From assembly GCA_037127255.1 (NCBI GenBank), contig JBANSL010000019.1, positions 18,933,001-18,997,000 on the forward strand: DNA of 64,000 nucleotides, read 5' to 3'. The DNA comes from Persicaria tinctoria (Eukaryota > Streptophyta > Magnoliopsida > Caryophyllales > Polygonaceae). This document shows positions 1-11,808 of this stretch, in pieces. The translations under genes were made by a program, and so were the position numbers. The stretch's first letter is position 1. Every line of letters begins with the position of its first letter. The notes below the pieces were generated by a model that did no database searches, had not been told where the DNA came from, and saw only the letters and a list, made by a program, of their open reading frames with translations.

Positions 1-681
1 CAAATCAAACCAAATTCCCTCAACTAGTTCAGAAAACAGCATCATTCGATAAAGAACCAAATTATAGCAGAAAACTAGTTCAGCAACTTGAGCAAGACAC
101 TACCGGAACTCAATATTATCAACATGAGACATCAGTTAACGTCGTAAACAAGCAAGCCTGAACTCAAGCAATACCAACCAATAACCCGATCAAGTTCAAC
201 AAGTCACAAATTCAGTACAGATTTCACCCATTTCAGAAAATAAGGACAATTCACCACTTCAACACAAGGGAGAAGAAAGTAAGCAATGCCGAACCAGTTA
301 CTTTTACTTCTACGGGAGTCGAGGTCGAGAGAAGGAGGAATCGCGGCCGATCGGGAGCAGCTGGGCGATGGCGGGAAGGGAACTGGTGAATCTGTACGGC
401 GGAGAGGTGGGCTAGGCTTCCGAGGATGACGAGGCGGTGCGATCGTCGGTGGAGAGGGGGGTATCCCGTATCCGGGTATGAGAAAATTCGGATTACGAAA
501 TTTATGTTTCAATGCGACGATTAGTCTTCAGTCTCGATTTCTAATCTTTGTGGCTCACTCGTTCCCATTTGTTTTCTGGATTTGAATCAGCGTTGGTGAA
601 TCCGATCAACAATTGGGATGACTTCAGTGCTCCTCCTACAGGCGCATGCGGAGGAAATACAAGGCTGACGAGCTCACACGT
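1..681. other. Unassigned left edge
   Basis: No gene can be assigned with confidence. A GC-richer stretch at about 300-480 reads on the minus strand as a proline/serine-rich open frame (204-512) that resembles the leader or first exon of a gene running out of the window to the left. No domain is recognisable, so I do not call it as coding. The last part, up to 681, is plain sequence that received the LINE insertion. Confidence 0.3.
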
Positions 682-698
682 ACATAGCCACCACCTTT

Positions 699-2368
699 TT
701 TTTTTTTTTTTTTTGTTGAAAAGGAAATAATTCGAATCCCAAACTTCAACCGAAGTTTAGGAAAACGAGAGGCCGAAAAATCGGCAGACGGGCTAACCGT
801 CATGATACAATCAAATAAAAGCAAAATACAAAAAAGCCCGAATACAAAGATCATAGCGAAGAAGGCCAGCGGAGAAAAAGACGGGGGACACCGGGTGAAG
901 ACTGCGAATGCCGAGAACATGGGAAAGCCGAAGGGCTGACACGACGACTCGACGCTGGGGAGACAGAGGCAGAAACCCAACAGCGGAAAAGGCGTCGCCT
1001 GGAGAAGTGAGGATAAACAACGTTCCCCCCACCGGGATGAGGGATCTTCGAGAATCACGAACACTTCCACGATCAACTGGAAAAATAGGGCGCCCAAGAC
1101 TGCAACTTCATCCGGAAACTACACGAAGTCAAACCCAAGAAACGACTCCACTCAGCTGGACAAAAACACAAGATCAAAGAAAAACGGGTAAAAAGGATAA
1201 AAACGAGTGAGTCGTTAGAGAGGCATGAGTTAGTTTTTAGGGAATATAAAAAAATATTCTCATTCCTTATTGGTGTTAGGCGGGAGGTTATCCCAAGCAT
1301 GTAAATAGATTTATATATATATATATATATTTTGATTGAAGGTGGCGTGCAAGGCCGAAAAAACGCAACCTTGCACGCCAAGGACCTGCAACAGAGCAAC
1401 GTGAGCAGTCAGAGCCTCCATTAACAAACCACGCAGCCCAGAAACACAGGTCGTACGTCGGTGGTGACTAGGGAGGACGGAGGCGGGGCGGAAGCGGCAC
1501 CGACAGAGAGCACGCTCCGGAGGACGCAACAGAGGAGCCAGATGAGGGGTGAGGCGTTAGAATCACAGCCAGACGACCTGAAGGAAATGCAGATCACAGG
1601 CTGAGATCGACGGGATCAATGGAGATAAAGAGGTAGAGCATGATTAATTGGATCTGCAGGGCGAGGCAATCAGCAACCGAGCCAGATCCAAGCGAGCACC
1701 GTATTAATCGCAAGCCAAAGGTGGAGATCGAAATTGTGAGATGAAAGAGGTTGGAAAGGTCGGGCAAGGGCGAGGCAAACCGGCTGTCAGAAACAGAAGA
1801 GGTTCACCCCGAGGAGAGCAGACAGTGGTGTACAAGCAGAGCAGCCATTGAAGCCCGGTTGCGTAATTGTGTAAGTTTGGGTTCAATAAAGGCTTGATCT
1901 CCATCGAAAGAGAAGAATGGGGCGAGCCCAGGAGGTATCAAGGCAACTTGACCCACGCTTCACAGTCGATAACCCAAAGATGGGAAAAAGTTCGATAGGC
2001 ATCGGCAGAGGCCAAAGAGACCAAGGTGACGAAAAACGTCACCTGCATCACCAAGGCAGTCAACAAAGCAATCAGATTGAACTTTGTAGGGATTCTTGAG
2101 ATTTTGATTTGAGATTTCTAGGGTTCTAGTTTATGGGTGAATTTGGGGCTTTTTTTATTTTTAATAAAACAAGCAAATCAAACAAAGATGAACCAATATG
2201 AAGGTTTTAATGGGTAAAAAATTGCAGCTTGGAGGTGTCAGCTACTCGGAGGTAGCCATAGTGGTTGATTGCAGAAGCATAGAAAAGGACGAAGGTAGTC
2301 AAGCCGCCCTTCATGCCAAGAGTGTGTGAGTTCTAAAAAAGATTTCTTTAATCCCTTGTTGTAAAAAA
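699..2368 (-). mobile_element. Non-LTR retrotransposon (LINE-type) insertion
   Basis: A block of about 1.67 kb starts with a poly(T) run (696-714) and is bracketed by a perfect 17-bp direct repeat, ACATAGCCACCACCTTT, at 682-698 and 2369-2385. A poly(T) start and a long target-site duplication are the mark of target-primed reverse transcription, with the element on the minus strand. No reverse transcriptase frame survives; only short open frames remain, so this is a truncated or internally deleted copy. It contains an (AT)n run near 1312-1331. Confidence 0.75.
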
Positions 2369-2385
2369 ACATAGCCACCACCTTT

Positions 2386-2689
2386 ATAGTCCATTTTACG
2401 CTTTACTTGTCGTAATTGGTGAATAATAGGTAAAATATTCGCAGCATGATTTTTGTAAATAAAATCTTGATATTATAAAATATTATATTAATAAAAGTTA
2501 AGATACAATTAATAAAACTCTTTACCATAAATGTATCTTATAAATTTTCACCAAAAAAAAATGTATCTTATAAATATCTCAAAGAAATGTTTTTTAAAAA
2601 AATCTCAAATAAAAGTATAATACATAAATATAGATATTTAAATCACTTAGTAAAAATAGCAATAATAATAATAATAATAATAATGTCAT
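2386..2689. other. AT-rich spacer
   Basis: AT-rich sequence with a short (AAT)n run near 2660-2685. The piece around 2460-2570 resembles stretches at about 10800-10860 and 27660-27800, so it is probably the worn end of a dispersed repeat. No gene is visible. Confidence 0.4.
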
Positions 2690-3130
2690 TGTAGCTTCGA
2701 GTCGCTGTCTTGGTGTGGTTGCGTTTGGTTTCGAGTTTGGTTGCAGTATCGGGCGTCTTGTATGATCGAGAGGATCGTGGTTGTGTTCGTGGTCTTCGAA
2801 GATCCCTCATTTAGGTGGGGGCAACGTTGGTGGTCCGCACATCCCCAGGATTCGCCCTTTCCGATGGTGGATTACTGTTCTCCGCCTTCTCGGCGTCGAG
2901 ATGCAGTGTGAGTCGTCGCACTCGCCCGTGTTCTCGGCATTCGTAGCTCGTCTTGGATCTTCATCGACTCATCCGCTGGCTGACGTCTTTTATGAGTTGT
3001 TAGGGTTTTTCTTTCTTCTTTGCTGATTTGTGTTGCTTATGGTTGTATGTTGACGGTTAATTCGTCTGCCGATTCGTCGGCCTCTCGAGCTTCAGACTTG
3101 TCTGAGCTCAAATTTTTACCTAATAAAAAA
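2690..3130 (+). mobile_element. LINE 3' end fragment
   Basis: The block ends in TTACCTAATAAAAAA, the same A-tailed terminus seen in two other LINE pieces here (near 5970 and 27255). The body is G/T-rich with no long frame, like the 3' UTR of plant L1-type elements. It is 5'-truncated, and I found no clear target duplication. Confidence 0.5.
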
Positions 3131-3152
3131 ATTTGTGATGTGACATAACTTA

Positions 3153-4467
3153 GGATTTTTTTTTTATTGGGTAATAATTCGAGGACCAGACAAACCTGAC
3201 TTCTCAAGAGGCCGACAACGTTGACAGACGACGAACCGTCAAACATACAACGAAAATAAAACACGATGCAAAAAAAAAGGCAAACAAGCAACCCTAGTCG
3301 AACAAACAAGCCTAACCAAAAAAAGCCGAGGAACCCGTAGACTAAACCGGGAGCCAAGTGTTATCAAACCATGGCACCGCTGGTCAACGGTACACCAGGA
3401 GTTAATGCACATCGTCTCGACCCCAGCCAGACCTGACACCGGACGCCAGAGCCCCAACTCAGACTGGGACCGCCAAGAAACTACCGGAAACGCATCAGAG
3501 AACCAACCTTGTACAAACGCACCAAAAAACTCTTTCAGGATTTTATCAAGACTCTTACAGGATTTTTTCAAACCCTTTTGGGATTTTGTCTAATTCTACT
3601 TTGATTATTAAAAAATAAAAAAGCGGAATTTTTTTCTTGACGTGCAAGGCAAAAATTAAGCCTTACACTCCAAGCTCTTCTGCAAACAATCAATACACTA
3701 ACCACGTCAAAAGAAATGGCGACGATCGGCTCTGGCGAACCACTGGAAGAACAAGGCCCCAAGGAAGCAATCGGCGACGGCGAGGCCAAAGGCCGACAAC
3801 ACCGAACCCAGACGAGAATGGGAGGACAGGAGTGTGAAAGAACTCCCAACCCAACACAATACCACCAATCGAAAGGGACGACCCAACACTCCCACCCCGG
3901 ACCGAAAGAAGACGGAGGAGACTTGGAGGCCAACGGGACAACAAGGATCGACAAAATCGCGTCTAAATAGAAGCAATTGGAGAGAGATTAGGATTCAATT
4001 AGGGAATTTCAGATTTGGGGATTACGGGTTCGATTGATCGAAACGGGGCGAAACTCATCGGAGAAAGACAAGCTAATTCAAGAAGAAGGGTTGATTCAAG
4101 CTCTAACGACAACGCCAACGGAAGAGGGAAGGATAGGCCGACATTCAAAACTCGAAGGCCAGAAAGCGAAGATGCTCCAGCGGTCACCAAAGAGGTACAG
4201 TGGAGGAGCGGTGCACATAACCACCGGTTGAGTGGGGCATGCGATTTGAGAACACATGGCACCAAGAACTCACCGGAAGAGAATGCCAAAGGAAGATTTG
4301 GGCAAAAAATAAGCTGATCTTGACCAACGATAGGCATTCGAGATCCCCGGAGGAGTGGGTTGGGGTTCCTGAAGGAGAGTTGTGGTTCCCGGATGAGGTT
4401 TTGTGGTTCCCAAATGAGGGATGTGGCTCCCGGAATATGTTTTGGGGCTCCCTCAAAAGAGAGCTTT
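3153..4467 (-). mobile_element. LINE-type insertion, minus strand
   Basis: A poly(T) run followed by ATTGGGTAATAATTCG (about 3156-3180) is the reverse complement of the A-tailed terminus seen in neighbouring LINE pieces. The block is bracketed by a 12-bp direct repeat, TGACATAACTTA, at 3141-3152 and 4468-4479. No reverse transcriptase domain is visible. Short tandem GGTTCCCGG-like repeats lie near the right end (about 4360-4450). Confidence 0.65.
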
Positions 4468-4479
4468 TGACATAACTTA

Positions 4480-4727
4480 TGGCGTGCTTATCAAGAGATA
4501 CTAGAAATACTAATATTTTATTCCTCTCTTTCTGCCACACCAGCCTACCATCTCATTCACTTTTCCAACTTTATCAATATCATCCCCACCATCCCCAAAC
4601 CCATCATTTTTTACCTATTCAAATAATTATTTTTTATTATCGATTATATTATTATATTCAATTTTAATTATTAAAATAATATTTTTGCAAACTAAATAAA
4701 GCTAAATATATATAGGATAGGTATTTT
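4480..4727. other. AT-rich spacer
   Basis: Low-complexity AT-rich sequence between a LINE and a TIR element. I see no gene or motif in it. Confidence 0.4.
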
Positions 4728-5854
4728 GTAAACACTGTTTACTGTGTAAGTTGTTAACGAATCTAGACCACTCAATGGGAAGGAATGGAGGGTTGTGATT
4801 AAAACATTTTTGGTAGTTTTTTATTAAAAAAAAATATATGGGACCCACTCTTTTATAACATACTCACTTAATGGGTGTGTGTAATCCAATTTCTCCCATA
4901 TTTTTCTCGGCTTTTGTGAATGTCAATTAGGTGGAGCCCATGTGATTTTTTTTTTCAAAATGAAAATTGTTAGAATTATAGATTTTTTTACATATATAAA
5001 AGTCTATAGTGTATTATAAGCTCTTAATATAATTATTAAAGTATATTTTTAGGAATAATTGTGTATATTTTTTGGGGTAATCCAATATATATGGGTTATT
5101 CGTATGAATAATTATATAATGTGTTATTCGGACGAATACAATAGGTTATTCGGAAGAATGTAATGGGTTATTCGGATGAATATAATGGGTTATTTGGATG
5201 AATATATTTGGTTATTTCAACGAATCTAATGGGTTATTCGAACGAATATATTGAGTTATTTGGACGAATATAATGGTTAGTCGGACGAATAATTTAATTA
5301 TTTGAACGAAAATAATGGGTTATTTGGACGAATAATTTAGTCATTTGAACGAACATAATGGGTTATTTGGATGAATAACTTAGTTATTCGGAGTTATTCG
5401 GGTGAATAATTTAGTTATTCTGACAAATATAATGGGTTATTCGAACAAATAATTTAGTTATTTGTATGAATAATTTAGTTATTCGTGTGAATAAACAAAT
5501 TAGTCATAACAAGACTATTTGTGTAGTCAAAATTATTAAAATATACACCCACCTTTAAAAATGATGTAATTAAAGTTGTACAACAAAAAACTTAAAGTAT
5601 ATGCAAAAATATTTCAGAACAATGTATTGTGTGGTGGGGGCAAGAAAAATTCATTTAGTTTTCCAGCAGAAAAATGTACAAGAGAGAAAGAGTGTGTTTT
5701 ACACGCCTAATCCGAGAGTGGAATAGTGTGGGGTGGGGCCAGCAAGTCTTTTTATTTTTTTAAAAATCTAAAAAACACAATTAATCTACACCTTTAATTC
5801 CATTCAATTTAAAGGTCGGATTCGTTCACAACTTACACCATAAGCATTGTTCAC
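4728..5854. mobile_element. Non-autonomous TIR element
   Basis: The left end (about 4728-4770) and the reverse complement of the right end (about 5810-5854) share an imperfect inverted repeat of about 40 bp, with cores GTGTAAGTTGTTAACGAATC and GTGTAAGTTGTGAACGAATC. There is no coding capacity. The interior holds a degenerate minisatellite (about 5090-5500). The superfamily is uncertain because the right flank was disturbed by a later LINE insertion and the target duplication is not clear. Confidence 0.55.
5090..5500. repeat. ATTCG-type degenerate minisatellite
   Basis: About 18-20 diverged copies of a unit of roughly 20-26 bases with the core GGTTATTCGGACGAATA. Each unit contains the near-palindrome TTCGGACGAA. 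The array lies inside the TIR element at 4728-5854. Confidence 0.75.
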
Positions 5855-5857
5855 ACC

Positions 5858-5973
5858 TTAACCGCTTTGCTAATGGGCGAGAGGTTTTCAATGATCCATG
5901 TCTCCAAGACCTCATCCGACAGGATGTTATCGGGTAGGCTCGTTCCATCCGAAATCTTACCTAATAAAAAAAA
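5858..5973 (+). mobile_element. Very short 5'-truncated LINE copy
   Basis: A 116-bp insertion ends in TTACCTAATAAAAAAAA and is flanked by a perfect 18-bp duplication, ATAAGCATTGTTCACACC, at 5840-5857 and 5974-5991. It landed on the right end of the TIR element, so it is the younger of the two. Confidence 0.85.
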
Positions 5974-5991
5974 ATAAGCATTGTTCACACC

Positions 5992-7167
5992 GGAACCACC
6001 CTCTATATGGATTGACTCTCGTGAAAACTTCAAATTTTGGTAAAAACCGTGAAGACTACTTTATAGCTTGGTTTATTTGAAACTTGTGCTAAAAACCTCA
6101 ATCACACAATGACTTTACAACTCAGTTCAACCTAAAAACCGTGCTAAAAACTCCAGTTTTAAAATAATGCATAACTTTATAGTTCGATTAAGCCTAAAAA
6201 CCATGCTAAAAACTCATATTTTAAAATTACACAGTGACTTTATAACTCGATTTTATTCAGAATCAAGCTAAAATCTGTGACTTTATAGATCGGTTTTATT
6301 CAGAACCGGGCTATAAAGCTAATGAATCGGGCTAAAAATATGGTCCTCGTAGGTTTTTACAATTTTGGTTTTCACCTGAGCGCACCCCTATATATAACCC
6401 GTTTTTTTTTAAAGTCAAACTTCGTTGATTAATTAAAATGACATTACGACAAAGATAACACATAAACTTAAATTACAACTTAACAAACATTTTACGAAAT
6501 GAAACAACAAATAATATATGATGCGAAATGAAATATACTTCAAACATAACACACTCAACACAACACAGTTGAGGGATCGACAATTCTACAAACCATTTCT
6601 ATCACATTTGCAAACGAATCATACCCATCATATTAACAGTTTTCAAATATTAAATAATATTTTATTCTAAAAAATAAAATAAATTCTTACATTATTTATT
6701 CTTACTATTTAAAAATAATTAAAATTATTTTTTTAGATATTATTATACATAGTTGTATTTAAAGAATTTTTTTTTTCAAAATATGTTCAAACATATTCAA
6801 AATTGATGTCTTTATGTAGAGAAAAATAAATCTAGTATAGTGATAAATTTTTTTGTTAACATTTTCAATGTCGAAAATTAGATTTTTGACATTTTAATTT
6901 TATTAGATAGGGCGAATCATGGCCGTCCAAATTGATCCGTATGTCCATCTTCTAGCCCCCAAATAATGAAGCCATGACATGTGGCCTGCACTGAATACTT
7001 GGCTACTGCCCTTGAAAGCCTTGGAAGTTGGAATGCAGCATTTGGTGACCTGAACTTGCAAAGCGACGCCGTTTTAATACCCATTCCGGATTAAAAAAAA
7101 AAGTTGACACAACATTATTGACATTTTATGCAAGAGATGCTTGGACGAATATATACTAGCGATAGTC
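5992..7167. other. Intergenic, degenerate short repeats then AT-rich
   Basis: From about 6040 to 6340 there are diverged tandem units with the core ACTTTATAACTCGATT alternating with AAAACCGTGCTAAAAACT. From 6400 to 6900 the sequence is AT-rich without visible features. At 6900-7090 a more complex, higher-GC stretch could be a gene remnant, but I recognise no frame or domain. Confidence 0.35.
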
Positions 7168-7173
7168 TCGCAA

Positions 7174-7755
7174 TAGGGTGACTATATGCACCCATGGAAG
7201 GTACTATACACTCCATAGGACGTATCTATGATCCGTCCGTTGCAAAATTATTTAAAAATATACTAACGGATTTATGATCCGTCTGTTATAAGAAAAATAT
7301 AAAAATTACATAGAACGGATCCTATATCCGTCCTATGTAAAGTAAATAAAGGGGAAAAATATAAAAATTACATAGAACGGATCCTAAATCCATCTTATGT
7401 AAAGTAAAGGGGGGGGGGGGGAGGATAGAAAAAGCTATTTTACAGCTTTTTCTTTTGTTTTTTTGGGCTAAAGGGCGGATCTCCCATCCGCCCTTGTTTT
7501 TTTTAAGTTGCTGCATGTGCAGCTTTTTGTTTGTTTTTTTATTTGTCTTTTATTTTATTTGGGACGGATCCTAGATACGTCATTTGTAATTTTTTTTTAT
7601 TTTTTACAACAGACGGATCTTAGATCCGTTCGTGTATTTTTTTTTAAACTTGTAATAATTATTGGACATGTGTCGTGTTGTAGATGCAACGGGTCCTAGA
7701 TTCATCAGTTAGAGCACATATAACACATGTCTCTGGTGCATATAGCACTATCCTA
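7174..7755. mobile_element. 582-bp TIR element (hAT-like termini)
   Basis: The left terminus TAGGGTGACTATATGCACC and the inverted right terminus TAGGATAGTGCTATATGCACC pair. A direct repeat TCGCAA flanks the element at 7168-7173 and 7756-7761. The interior has several copies of a near-palindrome ACGGATCCTAGATCCGT in varied form. There is no transposase. The termini resemble hAT elements, but the visible duplication is 6 bp rather than 8, so the superfamily is open. Confidence 0.65.
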
Positions 7756-7761
7756 TCGCAA

Positions 7762-8077
7762 TTGTTTGATACTTGCCCTCTTTTTGTTATTTTATCATAT
7801 TTTTATATTATCGATACTAGATATAATGCTGATAACACGCCCTTATATCTCATAAAGGCTTATATATATTAAGTAGTTTATATATATTAAATATTTATAA
7901 TATATAAAGATTTACATGTAGATTAATAGTAAACATTATATTATATTAAATTCAATGTTTTAAGTTAAGACTAATAATTAATAAATATATTAAAACTAAA
8001 AGAAAGAAATAATGTGATTGGTTGAAAAGTGTGGGAAATGTAGGAAATAAGTGAAGTAGGAGTCATGGGATAGTGGG

Positions 8078-8117
<40 letters not shown>

Positions 8118-8830
8118 CTTCATGCATTCTCATTATAACTTTTTATTTTCAATTTGGGAGGAAGTCCTTGTCCCACGTTGGAAATGAAGGAATACAAGGT
8201 AGACTTCCAAGTCTATAAAAATGGAAGAATAAGGGTGTCTTTGTCCCACATTTCACATTGCATATTAGTTTATGTATTATTGTGAATGTATTATAGTTTA
8301 TGTATTGTCATGAATGTATAATTATGAATTATTCTAAAAATAATATACATAATAATTATAATTTTTTAAAAAATTATTTTTTCAAATAGGTATGGGTCGA
8401 CTTGGTGGTCGAGTTGACCTGTTGGGTCAACGGGTTGGGGGGTCTCGACCCTAACTCGAACCACATACTTGACCTACCCACCAATGTCGACCCATACCTA
8501 GTGGGTCACCTACCCAGCGGCTCACCGACCCGTGGCAACTCGGCGGGTTTGGGTTGACCCGTGACCCATGACCATGTCTAGGTGGAAGAGAGAGGATTAA
8601 GGAGATGCTGACAGATAAGCCTTAAGTATTATAAATTAAGAGTATATCTATACATATATAGATATTACTATGTAGTACTAAACAATTTTAATTCTACCAA
8701 TTATAGTAGAGGACCATAAAATGGACTATGAAAGTGGACTAGAGAATCCTTCGGGCCTATTTTAGGACAATACTGTAGGTTTTTTAAGGTTTAAATTTCT
8801 AGAATACCCAAGGCTTATAGATCAACTTCT
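7762..8830. other. AT-rich repeat-derived region
   Basis: It contains a segment (about 7935-8070) of the same dispersed AT-rich family seen at 10035-10330 and 30545-31745, an (AT)n microsatellite at 8083-8116, and a GGGTCGACC-rich block (about 8385-8585) that looks like a worn TIR element. No gene is visible. Confidence 0.4.
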
Positions 8831-10035
8831 AATTTTTTTTTTTACAGTAGGCAAACATACGGAGCCATTACATTACAGTAACTTAGCTCCTGGATCATCT
8901 TGAAAGATGATTTTACAAAAGTCCCTATGATAGGGGATAGACTGCAAAGTACAGATAATATATTTTCTAGCTATGTAATAAGCTGCCATGTTTGATTCCC
9001 TATAAATATGGCGCACTTCTGCATTCTCAAATTCCGAAAGGAGGGTGGTGATGTCTTCAATATAACTCATAACTTCCCATCTCGGGGGTTGTTGCTTATT
9101 CACTGATTTGACCAGGATTTGGTTGTCGCTCTCTATGATGATCTTCTTGATACCATTGTCTTTGGCTCTTCTTAAGCCTGTTAACATTGCTGAGGCCTCT
9201 GTCTGGATAATCGATCCTGCCATAACACTATGATGAAAAATATCTACAATCTTACCTTCGGAATCCCTGATGATTCCACCAATCTGGCAAATGCCAGATA
9301 GGCTAACAGAACCATCTACATTAAGCTTGTAGATAGTTCTAGGTGGTCTGCTCCATTTAGCAGCAGCTCTCTTCCTTCTGTTATTCTGACGTTTACCCGA
9401 TTTGGGACTGCCAATGGACCAATCCGATATATATTGATTTATTTTTTGAACAAGTAAAGCAACTCCATTCGATTTCCTATTCCTAAAGATTGTATCATTT
9501 CTAGCTTCCCAAATTGTCTGCCAGATCCAAATAAGATCTACAAAATTACTGTTCGCATTATAAATCTCATTCAGATTTTCATGAATAAGGCCAGTATTAT
9601 TGATGCCGTTAAAGAACATACCTTTTTGTTGTTCATATTGGGCTATGACTTCTCTCGTGAATGTGCATCTCGTGAGAAGGTGGGTGGTATCTTCATCTGC
9701 TTGATTACAAAGAGAGCATTGAGAAGGAACTCTATTGACATACCTATTCAGACGGATCGCTGTTGGGAGACCATCTATTTTGATCTTCCATAAGAAATTC
9801 TTGACTCTGGGCGGCAAGTTTAGCTTCCAAATCCACGAATGCGAGGCATGTTCATTCAGTGTGGGAGCCGAGATCTTCCTAGCTGAGTTGGTTGAGAAAA
9901 TTCCTTGTGGATCAGGCTTCCATATCAGCTTGTCCCTGGTGGGGTGTGAGGGGATTTTGATAGTGAGAATGCTATGAGCAATCTCTCGGGGGAACATTTG
10001 AGTAATGAGAACATGGTTCCAAGCATTTTCATTAA
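8831..10035 (-). mobile_element. 5'-truncated LINE
   Basis: The poly(T) run at about 8831-8843 marks the 3' tail of a minus-strand element, and the coding part at 8873-9997 is the C-terminal end of a LINE polyprotein. The right limit, near 10035, is where sequence of the dispersed AT-rich family begins; I infer that the LINE inserted into that repeat. No target duplication was found. Confidence 0.65.
8873..9997 (-). CDS. LINE polyprotein C-terminus: zf-RVT plus RNase H-like
   Basis: The 374-codon frame holds a zinc-binding zf-RVT segment (residues about 40-115, with cysteines in SQCSLCNQ and a following H and C) that follows reverse transcriptase in plant LINEs. A plant-type RNase H-like domain (RVT_3) follows at about 220-350, with acidic residues in NVDGS, TEASAM and IESDNQ. 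RNase H would remove RNA from the cDNA hybrid. The reverse transcriptase and endonuclease parts are missing upstream, so this is a partial frame and its first Met is probably not a real start. The frame itself is unbroken, suggesting a fairly recent insertion. A free-standing RNase H-like gene is a less likely reading, because of the zf-RVT part and the poly(T) beside the stop. Confidence 0.75.
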   Translation of the reverse strand: MFPREIAHSILTIKIPSHPTRDKLIWKPDPQGIFSTNSARKISAPTLNEHASHSWIWKLNLPPRVKNFLWKIKIDGLPTAIRLNRYVNRVPSQCSLCNQADEDTTHLLTRCTFTREVIAQYEQQKGMFFNGINNTGLIHENLNEIYNANSNFVDLIWIWQTIWEARNDTIFRNRKSNGVALLVQKINQYISDWSIGSPKSGKRQNNRRKRAAAKWSRPPRTIYKLNVDGSVSLSGICQIGGIIRDSEGKIVDIFHHSVMAGSIIQTEASAMLTGLRRAKDNGIKKIIIESDNQILVKSVNKQQPPRWEVMSYIEDITTLLSEFENAEVRHIYRESNMAAYYIARKYIICTLQSIPYHRDFCKIIFQDDPGAKLL

Positions 10036-10330
10036 TCCTCTCATTTTAACCAATCAAATTTTTTTCTTCCATTTTTCCATTATTTATTTTCTTTAATTAT
10101 AATTTTTTATTCTCCCCTCAATGTTTTTATTTCTTTAAATCAAACCAATCACATTTTTTCTTTTATTCTTATCATATTTAATAATTATTGGGATTAATTC
10201 AAAACATTGAATTTAATCTAATATAACTACTAGGCTTAACTCAAATTTATTTACTAACTATTGAGTTTAATTCAAAAATTGAATATAACTATTGGTTTTA
10301 TGACACATCACATTTTAAAAAAGTTAAAGT
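10036..10330 (-). repeat. Copy of the dispersed AT-rich repeat
   Basis: Read on the minus strand, this matches the repeat units at 30545-31745, with shared words such as ATGTGATTGG and TTGAATTAA. There is no coding potential. Confidence 0.55.
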
Positions 10331-10334
10331 GATA

Positions 10335-10548
10335 TTACTACTACTACTACTACTACTAAAATGTGATGTGGCATAACCAGCAGCAACAGTAGTAGGAGGA
10401 GTAGCAGTAGCAGTAGGAGCAACAGACTAGCAGTAGCAGCAGCAACATCAGAAGTAGCAGAAGTAGCAGTAGTAGTAGTAAGTAGTAGTAGTAGCAGCAA
10501 CAACAACAACAGTAGTAGTAGAAGTAGTAGTACTACTACTACGTACTA
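10335..10548. repeat. Imperfect trinucleotide microsatellite
   Basis: About 210 bp of ACT/AGT/AGC/ACA triplets runs from (ACT)n through AGC/AGT mixtures to (AGT)n. The long leucine-rich open frame on the minus strand here is only a product of the repeat. Confidence 0.85.
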
Positions 10549-11791
10549 CTGAGTGATTTAAAATATTTATATTCAATGTTTTAAAAAATGCTTGGTGGGT
10601 GGGCAAGGTCAAGCGTCCAAGCGGGGTCTAGACGGATTTCATGGCAGATTTTTGCAGTCTATGCGGATTTTGGTGACCTTGATGGCAAGGCGAGATCAAG
10701 GGTTTAGGCGGGCCTTGAATGGTTTCTAAAACAATGTCTATATTTATGTATTATACTTTAAATGAGATTTAAAAAAATACGAGAGAATTATAATTAAGAT
10801 ACATTTATGGTAAAACTTTTTATTAATATTTTATAATATATTTTTTATATTATTAAGATTTGAGTTTTTAAAAATTGTGTGATGGCACGAGAATTGTATT
10901 AGTTTATTTTAAAATGCAAGTTGTTTTAATTTTTTTTTAGGTATCGGGATATAAAAATTCTTACTTTTTTTTTTACTTTCGATGAAATGATATTGATTAT
11001 TAAATGTTGTAATAGCATGAACGATGGTGGAATTTGGACTCTTGACACTGTCACATAAACAAAAAAAGGTGTGTGTGGCCAGCGAGAGGGGTGGGGGGGG
11101 GGGGGGGGGAGGCTATGAGCCTGGGGAATGAGCTCACGTGCAAGCGTCCGAAAAATAAGAGCTCGTAGTGCATGGATCAAGGCCACGTGCACGCCAGCGT
11201 GTACAATCCAGTCAAATGAGGTCGTTTCATCTGAAGGGAGGACCAAGCGTTGCGTTTTGAAGCTTCCCTGAGTGAAAACAAAAAGTAGCTGGCACGGTGC
11301 TGCCACACGACCCAATGGTTGGTCGCCACATGGCAACAATTGTAAATAGAAAAATGCGCTTTTTTTTGGCTTTTTTTTGTAACTAAAAAAATTATATTCA
11401 AGTGTACATTAATTTTATATACCCTTAAACACTCATTTTGCATATATATATTTTTTAAATTATGCAAATAATACTCATATACTATTATTTTGACAAAATA
11501 AAGAGTTAGTTTTTTCACCCATTTTGCCTATAAATAAGGTGTGATCTCTCTTCCATATCATACATCTATTTCTACTATATTCTCTCCATTTGTGAAGATT
11601 AACTCTTTATTTTGTGCATCCCAACTAGAATATTACTACTCTCCTTAAGCATATTACTCCAATCCATATGGAGTTATTAATCCTCTTGTGCATCCCACCC
11701 TCTTCCCAGTCTTTCCCGCATCCCAATCATGTTTCATCTATCCAATATTTTCCCTTTCCCAACCACTTTCCTTCTTCCCAATATTTTCCTC
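10549..11791. other. Intergenic, mixed low complexity
   Basis: It holds a GC-richer block at about 10590-10730 that looks like a worn TIR element, and a G homopolymer at about 11093-11110. A good TATA-like CCTATAAATA at about 11529 on + is followed by CT-rich sequence. No coding region can be tied to that possible promoter. Confidence 0.35.
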
Positions 11792-11808
11792 TTCGTTCCT
11801 ATCACATC

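Noticed and set aside
8385..8585. Regulatory or telomere-like GGGTCGACC-rich block
   Set aside because: It resembles a worn TIR element with GGGTC-rich ends. No telomere repeat is present, and I could not define a duplication.
10324..10509. Leucine/threonine-rich 61-codon frame
   Set aside because: Translation of a trinucleotide microsatellite.
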